DNA of 64,000 nt from contig NW_017803898.1 in NCBI RefSeq assembly GCF_001625305.1, forward strand, positions 571,957 to 635,956, read 5' to 3'. A program made the position numbers and the translations under genes. This DNA comes from Branchiostoma belcheri. Lineage: Eukaryota > Chordata > Leptocardii > Amphioxiformes > Branchiostomatidae. Below the pieces are notes generated by a model. It saw nothing but the letters and a program-made list of their open reading frames with translations. It ran no database searches and was not told where the DNA came from. The stretch's first letter is position 1, and each line of letters starts with the position of its first letter. Below, in pieces: positions 39,801-50,148 of this stretch.

Positions 39801-42800
39801 TTTTTTTCAGTGTGTCTGTGTGTTTGCTTTGTTTCTATGATTCTAGAGAAGTCAAAACCAGTAATTGTTGGATTTCGTCTTAGCACTGTCATTGTTCCAA
39901 AGCTATGAATGATGCTTGTATTTCTGTAGTTATTTTAAAATGCTAGTCATGTCTTGCACACTGACAGGAATTTTGGTCAAAGGTCCCAGAAAGATCTCTG
40001 AAAAAGGTTATCTCATATCTTGTCTCTCCAGTTTCCTCTGCTATAGTATAGGCTTTCTGTTGCTTTTATTCCTGGAATATTAACATTTTCTTATCTATCA
40101 CTGACGAAGATCACTGGAAATGATCTCAAAATGCCTAAAAACCTTGTATCAAGTCAGTTCAGATCTATTCATAGAAGATATATTCCTGGATGAGTAACCT
40201 TCATAGTTCATACATGTTAACTACTTTTGTCTCTTAGAAATTTACTCAAGAGCTAAAGTCTTGAATTGATGATTGATCAGTGTGAGAGTGTGTGTGAAGT
40301 TGCGGGAAGAGCGGGAAAGTTTCTCTAACCTTAAACTCCTTCTGTTTGTTAGAAACTTCACCCAGCAGCTGCAGAGGATCTCGAACGACGCAGGCATGCC
40401 GATCGTGGGCCAGCCGTGCTTCTGTAAGTACGCGACCGGCGCGGACCAGGTGGAGAAAATGTTCCAGTACCTGAAGAACACCTTCCAGGGTCTGCAGCTC
40501 ATCCTGGTCGTCCTGCCCGGCAAGACACCTGTCTATGGTAAGGAGTCTTATCTGAATGGATTCGAACCCAGAACCTTTAGATTCTAAGACAACAACTCTA
40601 ACCAGGTCCATCACTAGGAGATAGATTGACCATTTCCAAAATCATATCCAGTTGCTTGAGTTAAACAGTTTTTGGTGTATCTTATTACCTGGATGTCTAA
40701 CCTTCACCAACAAGTCCTCTCTCCTGTCAAGCCCCTGTCACACATTCGGAACCTTCCCCCAACCAGTTGACTGAAGTTTAGGAGTTGTGAGACCAGACTT
40801 AGGCCACACAAACCTTTCTGTACACATAAAATAAAACTTGAGTTAAAAGATTTGACTCACAACCTTTTTTCCAGGTACAGAGGTATTGTTTTGGTTTGCT
40901 GAACTGTAGGTTTGTGTGTCTGAGGGAATTCGGGAAACCAACGATTGCACATATACTTCCTACATGTCTGAAATGTCTGAAGCCTTGTTTCACAGCGGAG
41001 GTAAAGCGTGTAGGAGACACCATGTTGGGGGTGTGTGCAGGTCTGACATGTCTGATTGGTTGTTACAGCGGAGGTAAAGCGTGTGGGAGACACCATGTTG
41101 GGGGTGGCTACGCAGTGTGTGCAGGTGAAGAACGTGATCAAGACCTCGCCCCAAACCCTGTCCAACCTGTGCCTCAAGATCAACGTCAAACTGGGCGGAG
41201 TCAACAACATCCTCGTCCCGCACATACGGTGAGACAACAACCTACAGGTCAAACTTCATAGGTCAACTTTTAATAAAAGGCAAATGACCTACTGGTCAAA
41301 GTTCACAGGTCAACCTTAAAATTACAAAAAAAGCCTACAAGTCGACGTTCATAAGTCAAGTTAAGGTCAATTTAAAAATTTACAAACAACCTTCAGGTTA
41401 AAGTTCATAGGTCGGCTAAAAACTTAGAGTCAAAGTTTATAGGTCAGGTTAAGGTCAAGTTAAGAACTTACAAACAACCTACAGGTTAAAGTTTGTAGGT
41501 CAAAGTTTATATTTCAAGTTAAAAATTTACAAGACAGCTACAGGTCAAAGTTTATGCGTGAAGTTCAAAACCTACTGGTTAACTTTTATAAAACTTACTC
41601 AGTACAACCTACCTACAGGTCAAAGCTTATATGTTAACTAACGTATCACCTACAGGTCAAAGGTTTTGGGTCAGCTTACCAAATTTCAATTTTTTATGTA
41701 AAACTGTCATCTCATGTGATGTAGTGGGCTGTGTGCAAATTTTGGCCATTTTGAGTATGTTAGAGACTACAGTAACAGTAACTATAGTAGTAGTTAAGGC
41801 ATGTGAGCCTGTGATTTCTTCACACTCAGTCCTGGAGTGTTCCAAAAGCCAGTCATCTTCCTGATTCATGAAATTCTTGCAGATTATGTAACATTATAAA
41901 AGTAAATGACAAGAAAGGGTGAATTTTGGCCATTTTGAGTATGGCCAAAACTAGAATTTAGAGACTACAGTAGACTTTAATACGTTTAGTAGTTAAGGCA
42001 TGTGAGCCTGTGATTTCTTCACACTCAGTCCTGGAGTGTTCCAAAAGCCTGATTCGTAAAATTATTGCAAGCTAATTATACAAAAATAGGTGAATTTTGG
42101 CCAATTTGAGTATGCTAGACTGACTTAGAGACTACAGTAACAGTTAATATTATATACGTAGTAGTTAAGGCATGTGAGCCTGTGATTTCTTCACACTCAG
42201 TCCTGGAGTGTTCCGAGAGCCAGTCATCTTCCTGGGCGCCGACGTCACGCACCCCCCAGTAGGCGATGAAAAGAAGCCTTCCATAGCTGCGGTACGTCCG
42301 GCTCTCAGCCGACCATTACATAATCCTGGCGGGGGTGCTTAGCAACCGTTTTTTCATTCCTGAAAAGTTTGTGGCAGTCTCTCTGTCCTTACACAAACTT
42401 TGATCACTTCAAATTCAAGAAACTATGGAAAACAAAAAAGAAGAAGGGTTCTGGAGGGGGTTCTTAGGAACCGTTTTTTTCTGCTCTTCCCCAAGAAGTT
42501 TGTGGCAGCCTCTGCTCTCTGTCCTGACACAAACTTTGACCACTTCAAATTCAAGAAAACAAAGAAGAAATGAAAAAGATGAAGGGTTCCAAGAAGAAGG
42601 AAATTTACTTTCCGATCCTCAAAAAGTTTGTGGCAGTCTTTTCTCTCTCTGTCCTGACACAAACTTTTATTTGACCACTTCGACTCAAAATCACAAAAAT
42701 ACACGTGGATTTGAAGGGGTTCTGGAACAGTTTTTTCATCCGTTCCCAAGAAGTTTGTGGCAGCCTCTTCTCCCTGTACTGACACAAACTTCGATCATTT

Positions 42801-45800
42801 TGACTTCAAGAAAAACATAAAAGAAGGAAAAAAGATGAAGTGTTGAAAAGTTGGACAGGAAGGAGGAAATTTTTTTCCGATCCCCTACTAAGAAGTTTGT
42901 GGCAGTCTCTTCTCTCTGTCCTGACACAAACTTTGATCAGTTCAAATTCAAGAAACTCGGTATGGAAAACAAAGAAGCAGTGAAAAAGATGAAGGGTTCC
43001 AAGAAGACGGAAATTTTTTTCCGTTCCCCAAAAAGTTTGTGGCAGTTTCCTCTCTCTGTCCTGACACAAACTTCGATCATTTTAACTTCAAGAAAAACAT
43101 AAAAGAGGGAAAATAGATGAAGTGTTGAAAAGTTGGACAGGAAGGAGGAAATTTCTTTCCAATCCCTGATAAGTTTGTGTCAGCCTCTTCTCTCTATCTG
43201 TCCTGACACAAACTTTGAACCCTTCTTTCCATCAAGAAATCTGTTTGGAAAAAGAAAAAAAAAAGAAGACAAAAAGACGAGGTGTTGAAAAGTTGGACAC
43301 AAACTTTCCTCACTTCCATCAATCAGATAAATCCAGAACTGCTTTCGAAACTCTTTTTTAAGAGAGAAAACGAAGAAGAAGAACTTTTCTTTGGAAAGAA
43401 AAATGAAGAGAAATGAAAAAAAAAATACAGAGAAGTTGGACCCCCGCCAGGCAGCGTAATGGTCCGGCCCATCAGCAGGCCCTCTAGGCGTGGCCAGCAA
43501 TCCCATGATCCTCCTCTCATTGTCTTTTGAAACCTGTTCCGTCTCTTCGCAGCCCGCGCGTCTTCTTGGAGCCCGTCATTTTCATTGGAGCGGACGTGAC
43601 GCACCCGCCGGCCGGTGACGGGAGAAAACCATCGATAGCAGCTGTATGTGGGAGCTCTCTGTTAGCTAGGCTAACCCTACTGTGTCTTCTGCTGTATGTG
43701 GTTGAGTAGCATGTCGTAGGACCTGTCCTTCTTTACTTTGTCGTTGCTCGTTTTGTTTTTTGTTTTTTTCTTTCCCGTTTTGTTTCGTATCCTTCCCTGT
43801 AGAAGTTGTGTTCGTTTTTTTTTTGTTTGTTGATTTTTTCTCTGAATCTTTTTTTGCATCTATTGGGAAAACACTTGTCATAAATGCGGGCCTAGAAATG
43901 CATATTCCAGTGTAAACCCTGTAAAATGTTTTGTAATAAAAGCAAGAATAAAAGTAACTTTCCCAAAGCTGTAGTTCAAAGAAAAAGCAACCTTACAAAA
44001 GATATCAGCTACTAAAAATTGGTCTCTATAAAAATGGCCAATAGAACAATTTTGAGTGTAAGTAAAGGCACTAACCAACTTTGACAGAACTCACAATATT
44101 CTACAAATCAAGAACTCTGTCACCTTTGCTGCCACTTGGCCAGTCTCAGATGATTTTTACTTGATTTGGAACAATATCGATCTTTGAGAAATTTGATGAC
44201 CCCTCCATCTTTTCTCATGGGCCCCCAGGAATTACCTTGATTGATACAACACTAAATTCTCTAGAAAGCAACTTCTTTGAAACTTTCATCAAGAAAACAA
44301 CTTCTTCAAAACTTGTATCAAGAAAAAAAACTTCTTGAACCTTGTATCAAGAACACAACTTCTTCAAAACTTTTCTCCAACTTCTCTCGTCTAAAATCTC
44401 TTCTAAACCTTACATACAACCTCTCTGTCCTGTACAATATTCTGACTGCCTATTTCTAAACACACAATGCTTGCCATCCTTTTTGTCGTCCTCTCCGTGT
44501 CTCTTTCCTTCCCTCCCTCTGCATGTGGTGTCTCCCCGGCTCCCCACAGAAGCATTTTGACAGAAAACGCTTTTCTTTGCAGGCTGGCGCCATGATTTTC
44601 ACCTGTACTACCCGAATGGCCATCCGTCTATCTGATTACTTAAAGGAGTTTTTGCTTGTTAGTTTGTGACTAGTACATGTAGATATGTTTATATAATGTA
44701 TATATATATATAATTAATTATCATTTAATACATTGTGGCAAGAGAGAGGCTGATGTATTTTTTATATTTGTAAAAAAAATCTTTATTTTGTGATAATTAC
44801 ACTAAAAAATTTAAGAAATGAATGACTTGTATTGAATTTGAATTTGTTCCAAGAATTGATTGACGGAGGAATGTCTATTTGGATAGAGTGTATACAATTT
44901 ATGGCAATTGTTTGTTTGATTTTATTCCTGGTTAAAAATGTGATTGCAACGACAAAAGATGAAAACCTGAAAATGTAATGTTTGATTTTTATGATTATAC
45001 TTCTGTATGCTTAATGTGATGTGTTAATCAACTTTGATCAAAAGTTTGTAAGAACGACCCCCCAAAAAATGTGCATGTTCCAAGACAGCCTCTCTCACTT
45101 GTTTTGCCATATGTACAACAAAATACTGTACTGACGCTTTCAAACTGCCCTTTTTCTCTGACAGGTTGTTGGTAGCATGGATGCTCACCCGAGTCGCTAC
45201 GCCGCGACGGTACGCGTACAGACGCACCGACAGGAGATAATCGCAGACCTGGCGTCCATGGTGAGGGAACTGCTCATCCAGTTCTACAAGTCAACCCGCT
45301 TCAAACCAACCAGGATCATCATGTACCGGGACGGGGTCAGCGAGGGGCAGTTTCAACAGGTAGGGACAAAGGTCATAGGTCAGGGCAAAGTTCGTAGGGT
45401 TACACCACGTCATCATTTGGGAAGGGGCCAAAATTAAATGAAATTTCCAATGGAAACTATGGAAAACAAGCTAAAGCAAGGGTCAATTTCAACAGGTAGG
45501 GGAAAGATCATAGGGTTGTATACCATATCATCTGAAACACTGTCTTCTTGCATTTTGAGAGGTCAAATTTGCTAGTAGACTTAGTTTAATGACATCGCTT
45601 TCCGTATCTTTACATTCTGATTTTTGTCCCTCATAGTTGGCGGATTCTGCAAAATTTTTGTCTGTCATGAGCAGCAAAGTTCTGTTAAATGGCTGAAAAA
45701 CAGATACTAGCTAGAATACTGGATTGTCTTTGTGAACCTGACTATGAAGTATAAAAGAAATAATAGCAATGGTTTCTGAACAGTTTTAGTATGATCTATA

Positions 45801-48045
45801 CCTCCTGAATTCTGAGTGGTGCAAGTATTTCCAGCCAAGCTTCTGTAATAGATATTCACAGAAATGATGGAAAGATGGATGCTGAACACTGGATTGAGTA
45901 ACAAGTCTTTGCAAACCTAACCCCTCCTGGTTGACTGCCTGTCTCCCCAGGTGTTGTGGCATGAGCTGCGTGCGATCCGTGAGGCGTGTGTGAAGCTGGA
46001 GGTCGGCTATGAGCCAGGCGTGACCTTCATCGTGGTGCAGAAGCGACACCACACCAGGCTCTTCTGCTCCGACAGGAAGGAACAGGTCAGGGGGCACTTT
46101 CAGTCTGCCAGCATTCTTACTACACCTGCGTGAAAGCTGTATTGTGCATAGCACAAGAAGAACTGTCATTTAAGATCTAGAAGATGCTTGATACATGTCC
46201 AGATGTGTTTTGTTGATGTCTCAGACTTGGACATATTACTCAAAGTGCAACAAGCACACAGAACATTTGTTATGTTGTGGCGTGGAAGATAAAGTGCATG
46301 TATGTCAACACGGTAGCTTAGAAAGTTATCGGTCAATAGACCGACGGCTACTACTAGATCGTCACTTTGGAGCAGACAATAAGCTCTGGTTGGTACAATC
46401 TAAATATCTATAGCTAAGTGCTTAAGTGCTTTACATACACACTAGTAGGGTCCTCATCAAGTACGCTGGACAAACATCATGACATCCACGCTGACATGAC
46501 GTGTATTATTTTGTGACAGATTGGGAAGAGCGGTAACATCCCAGCAGGCACGACAGTTGATGTTGGCATCACCCACCCTACAGAGTTTGACTTCTACCTG
46601 TGCAGCCATGCTGGCATCCAGGTATGGTACTGTTAGTGTAGTTTACACATAACATAGAAGATTTACATCAAAACCCATTGAACAGGTATTAAACAGCATG
46701 TCAATTAAAAATGATGCAAACTTGAACAACATTTTTTGTCTAATTTCATATTTCACAAATATGATACTGGAAAGATAGTAAAATTTAATGGTTGTTCAGT
46801 GTTCACATACATTTATTTTGGACAACCTTCAACATGGTAGCATTTAATGGCAAAGTGTCAGCCTATCAATTGGACAAGTCTTGAAAAGACAGGATCAAGA
46901 CACAAAATGTATCTAGTTGAATAGAATTAAAGACTTTCATTTCTACAGTCTCAAATTCTTCAGTCTCAAATTCTTCAGTCCTATTCAATCATCATCATTT
47001 ACAATTCAATACATGTAAGTGATCAGAAAAATGTGTCCTTTACATGAACCTCTTGCCCCCCATTCCAGGGTACGAGCCGCCCGTCCCACTACCACGTTCT
47101 GTGGGACGACAACAACTTCATGGCAGACGACCTGCAGATGCTGACGTACCAGCTGTGCCACACCTACGTCCGCTGTACCCGGAGCGTTTCCATCCCCGCC
47201 CCCGCCTACTACGCACATCTCGTCGCCTTCCGAGCACGCTACCATCTCGTGGAGAAGGACCACGACAGGTTTGTACCAGTGTATAGCTAAAGCCTCTGTC
47301 ACGTATGGCCGAATATGGCATCCCAAGCACTACAAAACTTCCCCTGACCATGGAGTACGTAAAGCCACAGTGACACATATGGCCTTCTGAACACTGCCAA
47401 AGTCCCCCAACCATGGTTAGGAGTAAGTCGGGAACTGTGCCACACCTACGTCCGCTGCACCCGGAGTGTCTCCATCCCCGCCCCTGCCTACTACGCACAT
47501 CTCGTCGCCTTCCGCGCACACTACCATCTCGTGGAGAAGGACCACGACAGGTTTGGGCTTTTCTCTCAGTCCTCTCATATGCATACCCATACTCATGTGG
47601 CGTCGGATGGCGTAGTGGTAGAGCGTTCGACTAATGGCTAAAAACCTGGGTTCGATCCCAAATTACCAGAGTACCCGGGACATGCGCCCTGACGTTGTGC
47701 CCGTGGGAAAGGCACTTTACATGACTTTTCACTCCACCCAGGTTTGGATGGGTACTTTTCTTCAGTTTAGGAATGCAACCCCGCATCAATTCAGCACTAT
47801 AAGGCCACTAAAAATGTTTTGGGTTACTGTACAGCCAGTGACGACAGATGTTTGTTGACCTTGTTGATTTGTGTAGGTTGTGCATTAGGTCTGCCAACAC
47901 TAAGTGTAACAAATTTGTTTAATGTTTCTTGTACAGCGGAGAGGGCTCGTTCCGATCAGGAGACAGCAGTGAGCGGACACACATGGACATGGCTCGCGCC
48001 GTGCAGGTCCACCCTGACACGCTCCGGGTCATGTACTTCGCATGA
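30898..48045 (+). CDS. AGO2: Argonaute (AGO1-4 type, slicer-competent)
   Basis: Small-RNA-guided silencing protein and catalytic core of RISC; single co-orthologue of vertebrate AGO1-4. Coding exons: 30898-30943, 31407-31614, 31989-32109, 32487-32671, 33393-33529, 34035-34169, 34677-34764, 34892-34975, 35175-35238, 35619-35690, 36832-36879, 37410-37532, 39632-39765, 40353-40537, 41069-41228, one of 42201-42291 or 43553-43643, 45165-45359, 45951-46085, 46520-46621, 47069-47268, 47937-48045. Phases agree throughout; 873 residues. N domain from ~30, PAZ ~232-360, MID ~450-590 ([20 protein letters not shown]), PIWI ~530-850. Catalytic tetrad D611 (GADVTH), E651 (HRQEII), D683 (YRDGVSEG), H821 (AYYAHLV), each exactly 14 after human AGO2 numbering. 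C-terminus RVMYFA. The donor at 35691 (AAG/GTTTCT) is weak. Confidence 0.95.
31742..31945. mobile_element. Foldback MITE in AGO intron 2
   Basis: Same family as 2017-2188: 'aactggccaaataaacagat' pairs with 'atctgtttatttggccaatt', ending 'aaagcctggtagaggcta'. The left end has degraded. Confidence 0.7.
32366..32433 (+). pseudogene. Partial copy of AGO exon 4 interior
   Basis: 68 bp matching 32517-32584 ([20 protein letters not shown]), about 150 bp upstream in intron 3, with one amino acid change (S to L) and a few silent ones. No splice site visible at its edge. Confidence 0.85.
32927..33319. mobile_element. PIF/Harbinger-type MITE
   Basis: Perfect ~33-bp terminal inverted repeats beginning GGCCATGTTGATTTGATTAT and including TATGGATGACATCC; TTA flanks both ends (32924-32926, 33320-33322), the 3-bp target duplication expected of Harbinger elements. 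In AGO intron 4, 70 bp before exon 5. Confidence 0.85.
35735..35925 (+). repeat. Tandem repeats in AGO intron 10
   Basis: Four copies of 'ggcctggactgtgttttccg' plus 'tataccctcctgcaaaaa', arranged as two higher-order pairs with 'attctgctt' spacers. Begins 45 bp after the weak donor of exon 10. Confidence 0.85.
37641..38331. mobile_element. hAT-like non-autonomous element in AGO intron 12
   Basis: Begins CAGGGCTCGAAAGTCATTTT and ends TATTTCGAGCCCTG. Inside are several tandem blocks of 'gggtgcacaagaag.ttttttgg.tgcaccatat' and two 'ggaataggtgcactagtgca' blocks. A fragment of MITE-A ('catgttgcaattttatagca', 'agggatttagactcctgtc') has been captured. Fifteen-nt direct repeats with two mismatches abut both ends (37626-37640, 38332-38346), longer than the 8 bp usual for hAT. 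Confidence 0.6.
38460..39631. other. AGO intron 12, remainder
   Basis: AT-rich DNA with no exon, repeat family or conserved motif recognised. Confidence 0.5.
40543..40612 (-). repeat. tRNA-like fragment in AGO intron 14
   Basis: Minus strand 'tggacctggttagagttg' (A-box-like) and 'aggttctgggttcgaatcc' (B box). Too incomplete for a tRNA gene; probably a SINE head. Confidence 0.45.
40991..41034 (+). pseudogene. Partial copy of AGO exon 15 start with acceptor
   Basis: 'cacag' followed by CGGAGGTAAAGCGTGTAGGA and GACACCATGTTGGGGGTG, 73 bp upstream of the real exon and differing by one silent base. Splicing into it would shift the frame before the true exon, so it is a decoy acceptor. Confidence 0.85.
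41240..41650 (+). repeat. Degenerate array rich in AGGTCA / DR1 motifs
   Basis: Roughly nine diverged units around 'ctacaggtcaaagttcatag' followed by 'gtcaagttaa'. AGGTCA-A-AGTTCA is a direct repeat with 1-bp spacing, the DR1 element of HNF4, RXR or PPAR-type receptors. Lies in the intron just before the alternative exons. Confidence 0.65.
41740..42200 (+). repeat. Three tandem units bearing the start of AGO exon 16a
   Basis: Each unit runs from 'attttggcca.tttgagtatg' through 'agagactacagta' and 'gcatgtgagcctgtgatttc' to 'ttcacactcag/TCCTGGAGTGTTCC'. Units 1 and 2 have truncated exon starts (41830-41863, encoding VFQKPVIFL, and 42029-42051); unit 3 leads into the complete exon 16a. All three acceptors are identical. 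Confidence 0.9.
42201..42291 (+). CDS. AGO2: AGO alternative exon 16a (first catalytic Asp, divergent version)
   Basis: 91 nt, acceptor TTCACACTCAG, donor GTACGT. Encodes [20 protein letters not shown] then [10 protein letters not shown]. The catalytic Asp of GADVTH is kept. PPVGDE departs from the PPAGDG found in human AGO1-4, so this looks like the derived version. Its length is not a multiple of three and its phase equals that of 16b. Confidence 0.88.
42360..43330 (+). repeat. Hairpin minisatellite between AGO exons 16a and 16b
   Basis: Seven units of about 125-140 bp (starting near 42366, 42497, 42619, 42750, 42890, 43030 and 43167). Each has AAGTTTGTGGCAG, a 15-25-nt pyrimidine-rich loop (TCTTCTCTCTGTC) and CTGACACAAACTT, a stem of 12-13 bp; unit seven pairs perfectly. 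A second part, GGAAATTTTTTTCC, is also self-complementary. Linkers are A/G-rich. Because all units share arms, alternative long-range pairings are possible in RNA. Confidence 0.9.
43553..43643 (+). CDS. AGO2: AGO alternative exon 16b (first catalytic Asp, canonical version)
   Basis: 91 nt, acceptor TCTCTTCGCAG, donor GTATGT. Encodes [20 protein letters not shown] then [10 protein letters not shown], matching the conserved animal PPAGDG-KPSIAA. Joins exon 15 (CG/C) and exon 17 in the same phase as 16a. About eight of 30 residues differ from 16a and most third positions do too, so the duplication is old. Confidence 0.9.
43661..43675. repeat. Small hairpin 18 nt after exon 16b donor
   Basis: GTTAGCTAGGCTAAC, a 6-bp stem with 3-nt loop; close enough to affect donor access. 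Function inferred only. Confidence 0.45.
44265..44375 (+). repeat. ~30-bp tandem repeats in AGO intron 16
   Basis: Four copies of 'tatcaagaa.acaacttcttcaaaact'. Confidence 0.75.
47435..47550 (+). pseudogene. Partial copy of AGO exon 20 end with donor
   Basis: 116 bp matching 47153-47268: [38 protein letters not shown] and the GTTTG donor, 282 bp downstream in intron 20. It includes the codon for the catalytic His. Five silent changes against one replacement (R to H). It lacks a convincing in-phase acceptor. Confidence 0.88.
47598..47775 (+). mobile_element. tRNA-derived SINE in AGO intron 20
   Basis: 'tggcgtagtggtagagcg' (A box), 'ggttcgatccc' (B box), then 'gtgcccgtgggaaaggcact' and 'ttacatgacttttcactcca' as in the other copies. 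Confidence 0.8.
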
Positions 48046-48116
48046 CGGGCCACAACTCACAGCAAACATGGTACGTGGTAGGAATTAATGTTGTAGTGTT
48101 TGTGTGTGAGTGTACA

Positions 48117-48170
48117 TGTGTGTGTGTATGTGTGTGTGTGTGTGTGTGTGCGCGCGCGCGTGCGTGAGTG
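48117..48170 (+). repeat. Alternating purine-pyrimidine run (GT)n(CG)5
   Basis: About 54 bp of GT units, one interruption, then CGCGCGCGCG; Z-DNA-prone, about 75 bp after the AGO stop codon. Confidence 0.9.
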
Positions 48171-50148
48171 AGGAGTTGAGCAAGTGGTTGAGTATTTCTG
48201 AATTGTAGAGCAAAATTTCTGCAATATTGCTGAACACTAAAAAAATGTATTTTATTTTTATTTTCTACCATTGCAGGTTCCACTCAACTTAGAGCCAGGG
48301 AAGAGAGGAGAGAAAAGGGGCCGACGTATTTGTCTTGTGTATGGATTGGTTAATATGTCTGAGAATAGGCTGACTACCTACAGAATTGGAATAAGTTTTG
48401 GCCAGAAAAATGGTACATGTATCGTTATTTCAAAATCAGTGATTTTTGACCCAGAAATATACAAATTAGGAGGGAGGAACACCCTCAGAAATAAAAGTTA
48501 TCCCTAACGGTTACATAATTTATTGGTTTGTGAAACTTGAAATTTCAATTCAGCAGCTAATATGAAGAAAAAAATCACAACACTCTTTGCAGTGGAAAGC
48601 CCTTATGTCAGTAACTGCTCCAAACAGTCACTATCTACAATGTACCGGTCTACATGGAAGAATAGTCTATGCAAAAACACAGCTCGAACCCCAAACGTTA
48701 TCCTCCAAAACCAACAGAACTGGACCAAAGTACACAAAACAGTAAAAGTCTTAAGTACATGTAGGGCTTCACAAAGCAATGCTAGTAACATTATTAATAG
48801 AAGCTAAATTTGGCTATGTTGTATTAGGCATGATAACATCCAAGCAATACGTATTAAAAGATAGCTGCAAAACGTGATGAAACGAGTGAAAACTGAAACG
48901 AAAAGTGCCCCAATGCTTTTAGAGAGTCAGCATGCTGCGATATTTCAGCTAACTCACGATTGGTTAAAGAAAAAGGAAGATTCAGTGCGGCGAAATGTGC
49001 AATAATCGAATCGTCAGTCGTCCAGTCTTTGCCCGGTCCAGTCCAACCTTACAAATACTGAAGCGTCCTTTCAAAGAAGTGCATATCTTACTGAAGAAAA
49101 CTGTCAAACATGACCATGAAAAATACTACTATTAAGAAACTAGAACCAGCTTTTGTAAATGCAATAAGGACAGTTTGTTAACACTTACATTTATGCAGAG
49201 TAGGATCTAAACTAACTATAATAATAAAGCCACACCAATTTAATTTGTTGGTTCTCGGAATTTTTGATAAAAAAATATGAAACGACAGGGCGAAAAAAAA
49301 TTAAACACAATTATAGGCAATGATAGCCCCAAATGCTACAAAAGGAGACATGAAGTCAACACGAAAGGCTGTTTTTTTTTTTTTGCAAATCAGAAAAAAA
49401 TGAAGAGGCGAATCCGAGAAACAAAAAATTAAATTGGTGTGGCCTAACTATGGTAATAATGTATGCACCCGTGGTAGTCACTAAAGGCAGTGCAGTTTTA
49501 AGGGGAATATCCGAAGTACGTATAACATTTTTACATTCCCTCAAATATCATCTTGTGTCAACAAGTACTCCAAACATTGGAACGTAACCCTAGCAACGGA
49601 CTATTCCATTGTAGGTGTCCAAACAGGGGACACAAAACAGTTTGAATTTGTAAAAGGAGGTTACAAAGAGATCAAAATGGATTTGGAAGGAATGTAACAA
49701 ATGAAGATCAAAAACGCATTTCCATAATTAGGGCAATAACATTTTCGAAGAGGAATTAGGATTCCTGACCAAAAAAAGAAGTTAAAAAGCTGGCTTGGCC
49801 AATGTTTGGGTTCTTGTGACACACCACAGATGAGTGCAGAATCGAAAATCCAGTCAGTATGTCACTAAAAATGGAGTCAGTATGTCTTAAAGTAAAAACG
49901 GAGTATGGAAGTTTGTAAATAAGAGAGGTGAACAATGTGTTGTTTTAGCATGGTGTTAAAGTGGTATTTTTCTACATTGGGAACCGTGCCCACCTGAACA
50001 AGGTCTAAATTATGATAAAAGTCTTCCCTTTGACTCTTTTGCCTCGAAATGTGCCTAAGAATGAAGTATATATAATAATATCATAAAGCCAGAAGACGTT
50101 GACCAATCAGAAAGCTCCATTTTCCATTGGTTATCTGGCCGTAACCTC

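Noticed and set aside
40896-41261. 121-codon frame across AGO exon 15
   Set aside because: It begins in the duplicated exon start and then reads the true exon in the wrong frame.
42423-43604. Long overlapping open frames on both strands
   Set aside because: They are by-products of the hairpin minisatellite, whose units lack stops; no family resemblance, and the region is an intron of AGO.
42201-43643. The exon 16a/16b pair as an assembly haplotype artefact
   Set aside because: The two differ in about a quarter of residues, lie in different intron contexts and share no flanking sequence, so they are true paralogous exons. The CNOT11 terminal-exon pair cannot be cleared of this doubt.
47598-47670. 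Candidate tRNA gene in AGO intron 20
   Set aside because: The tRNA-like head continues into the body shared with three other SINE copies.
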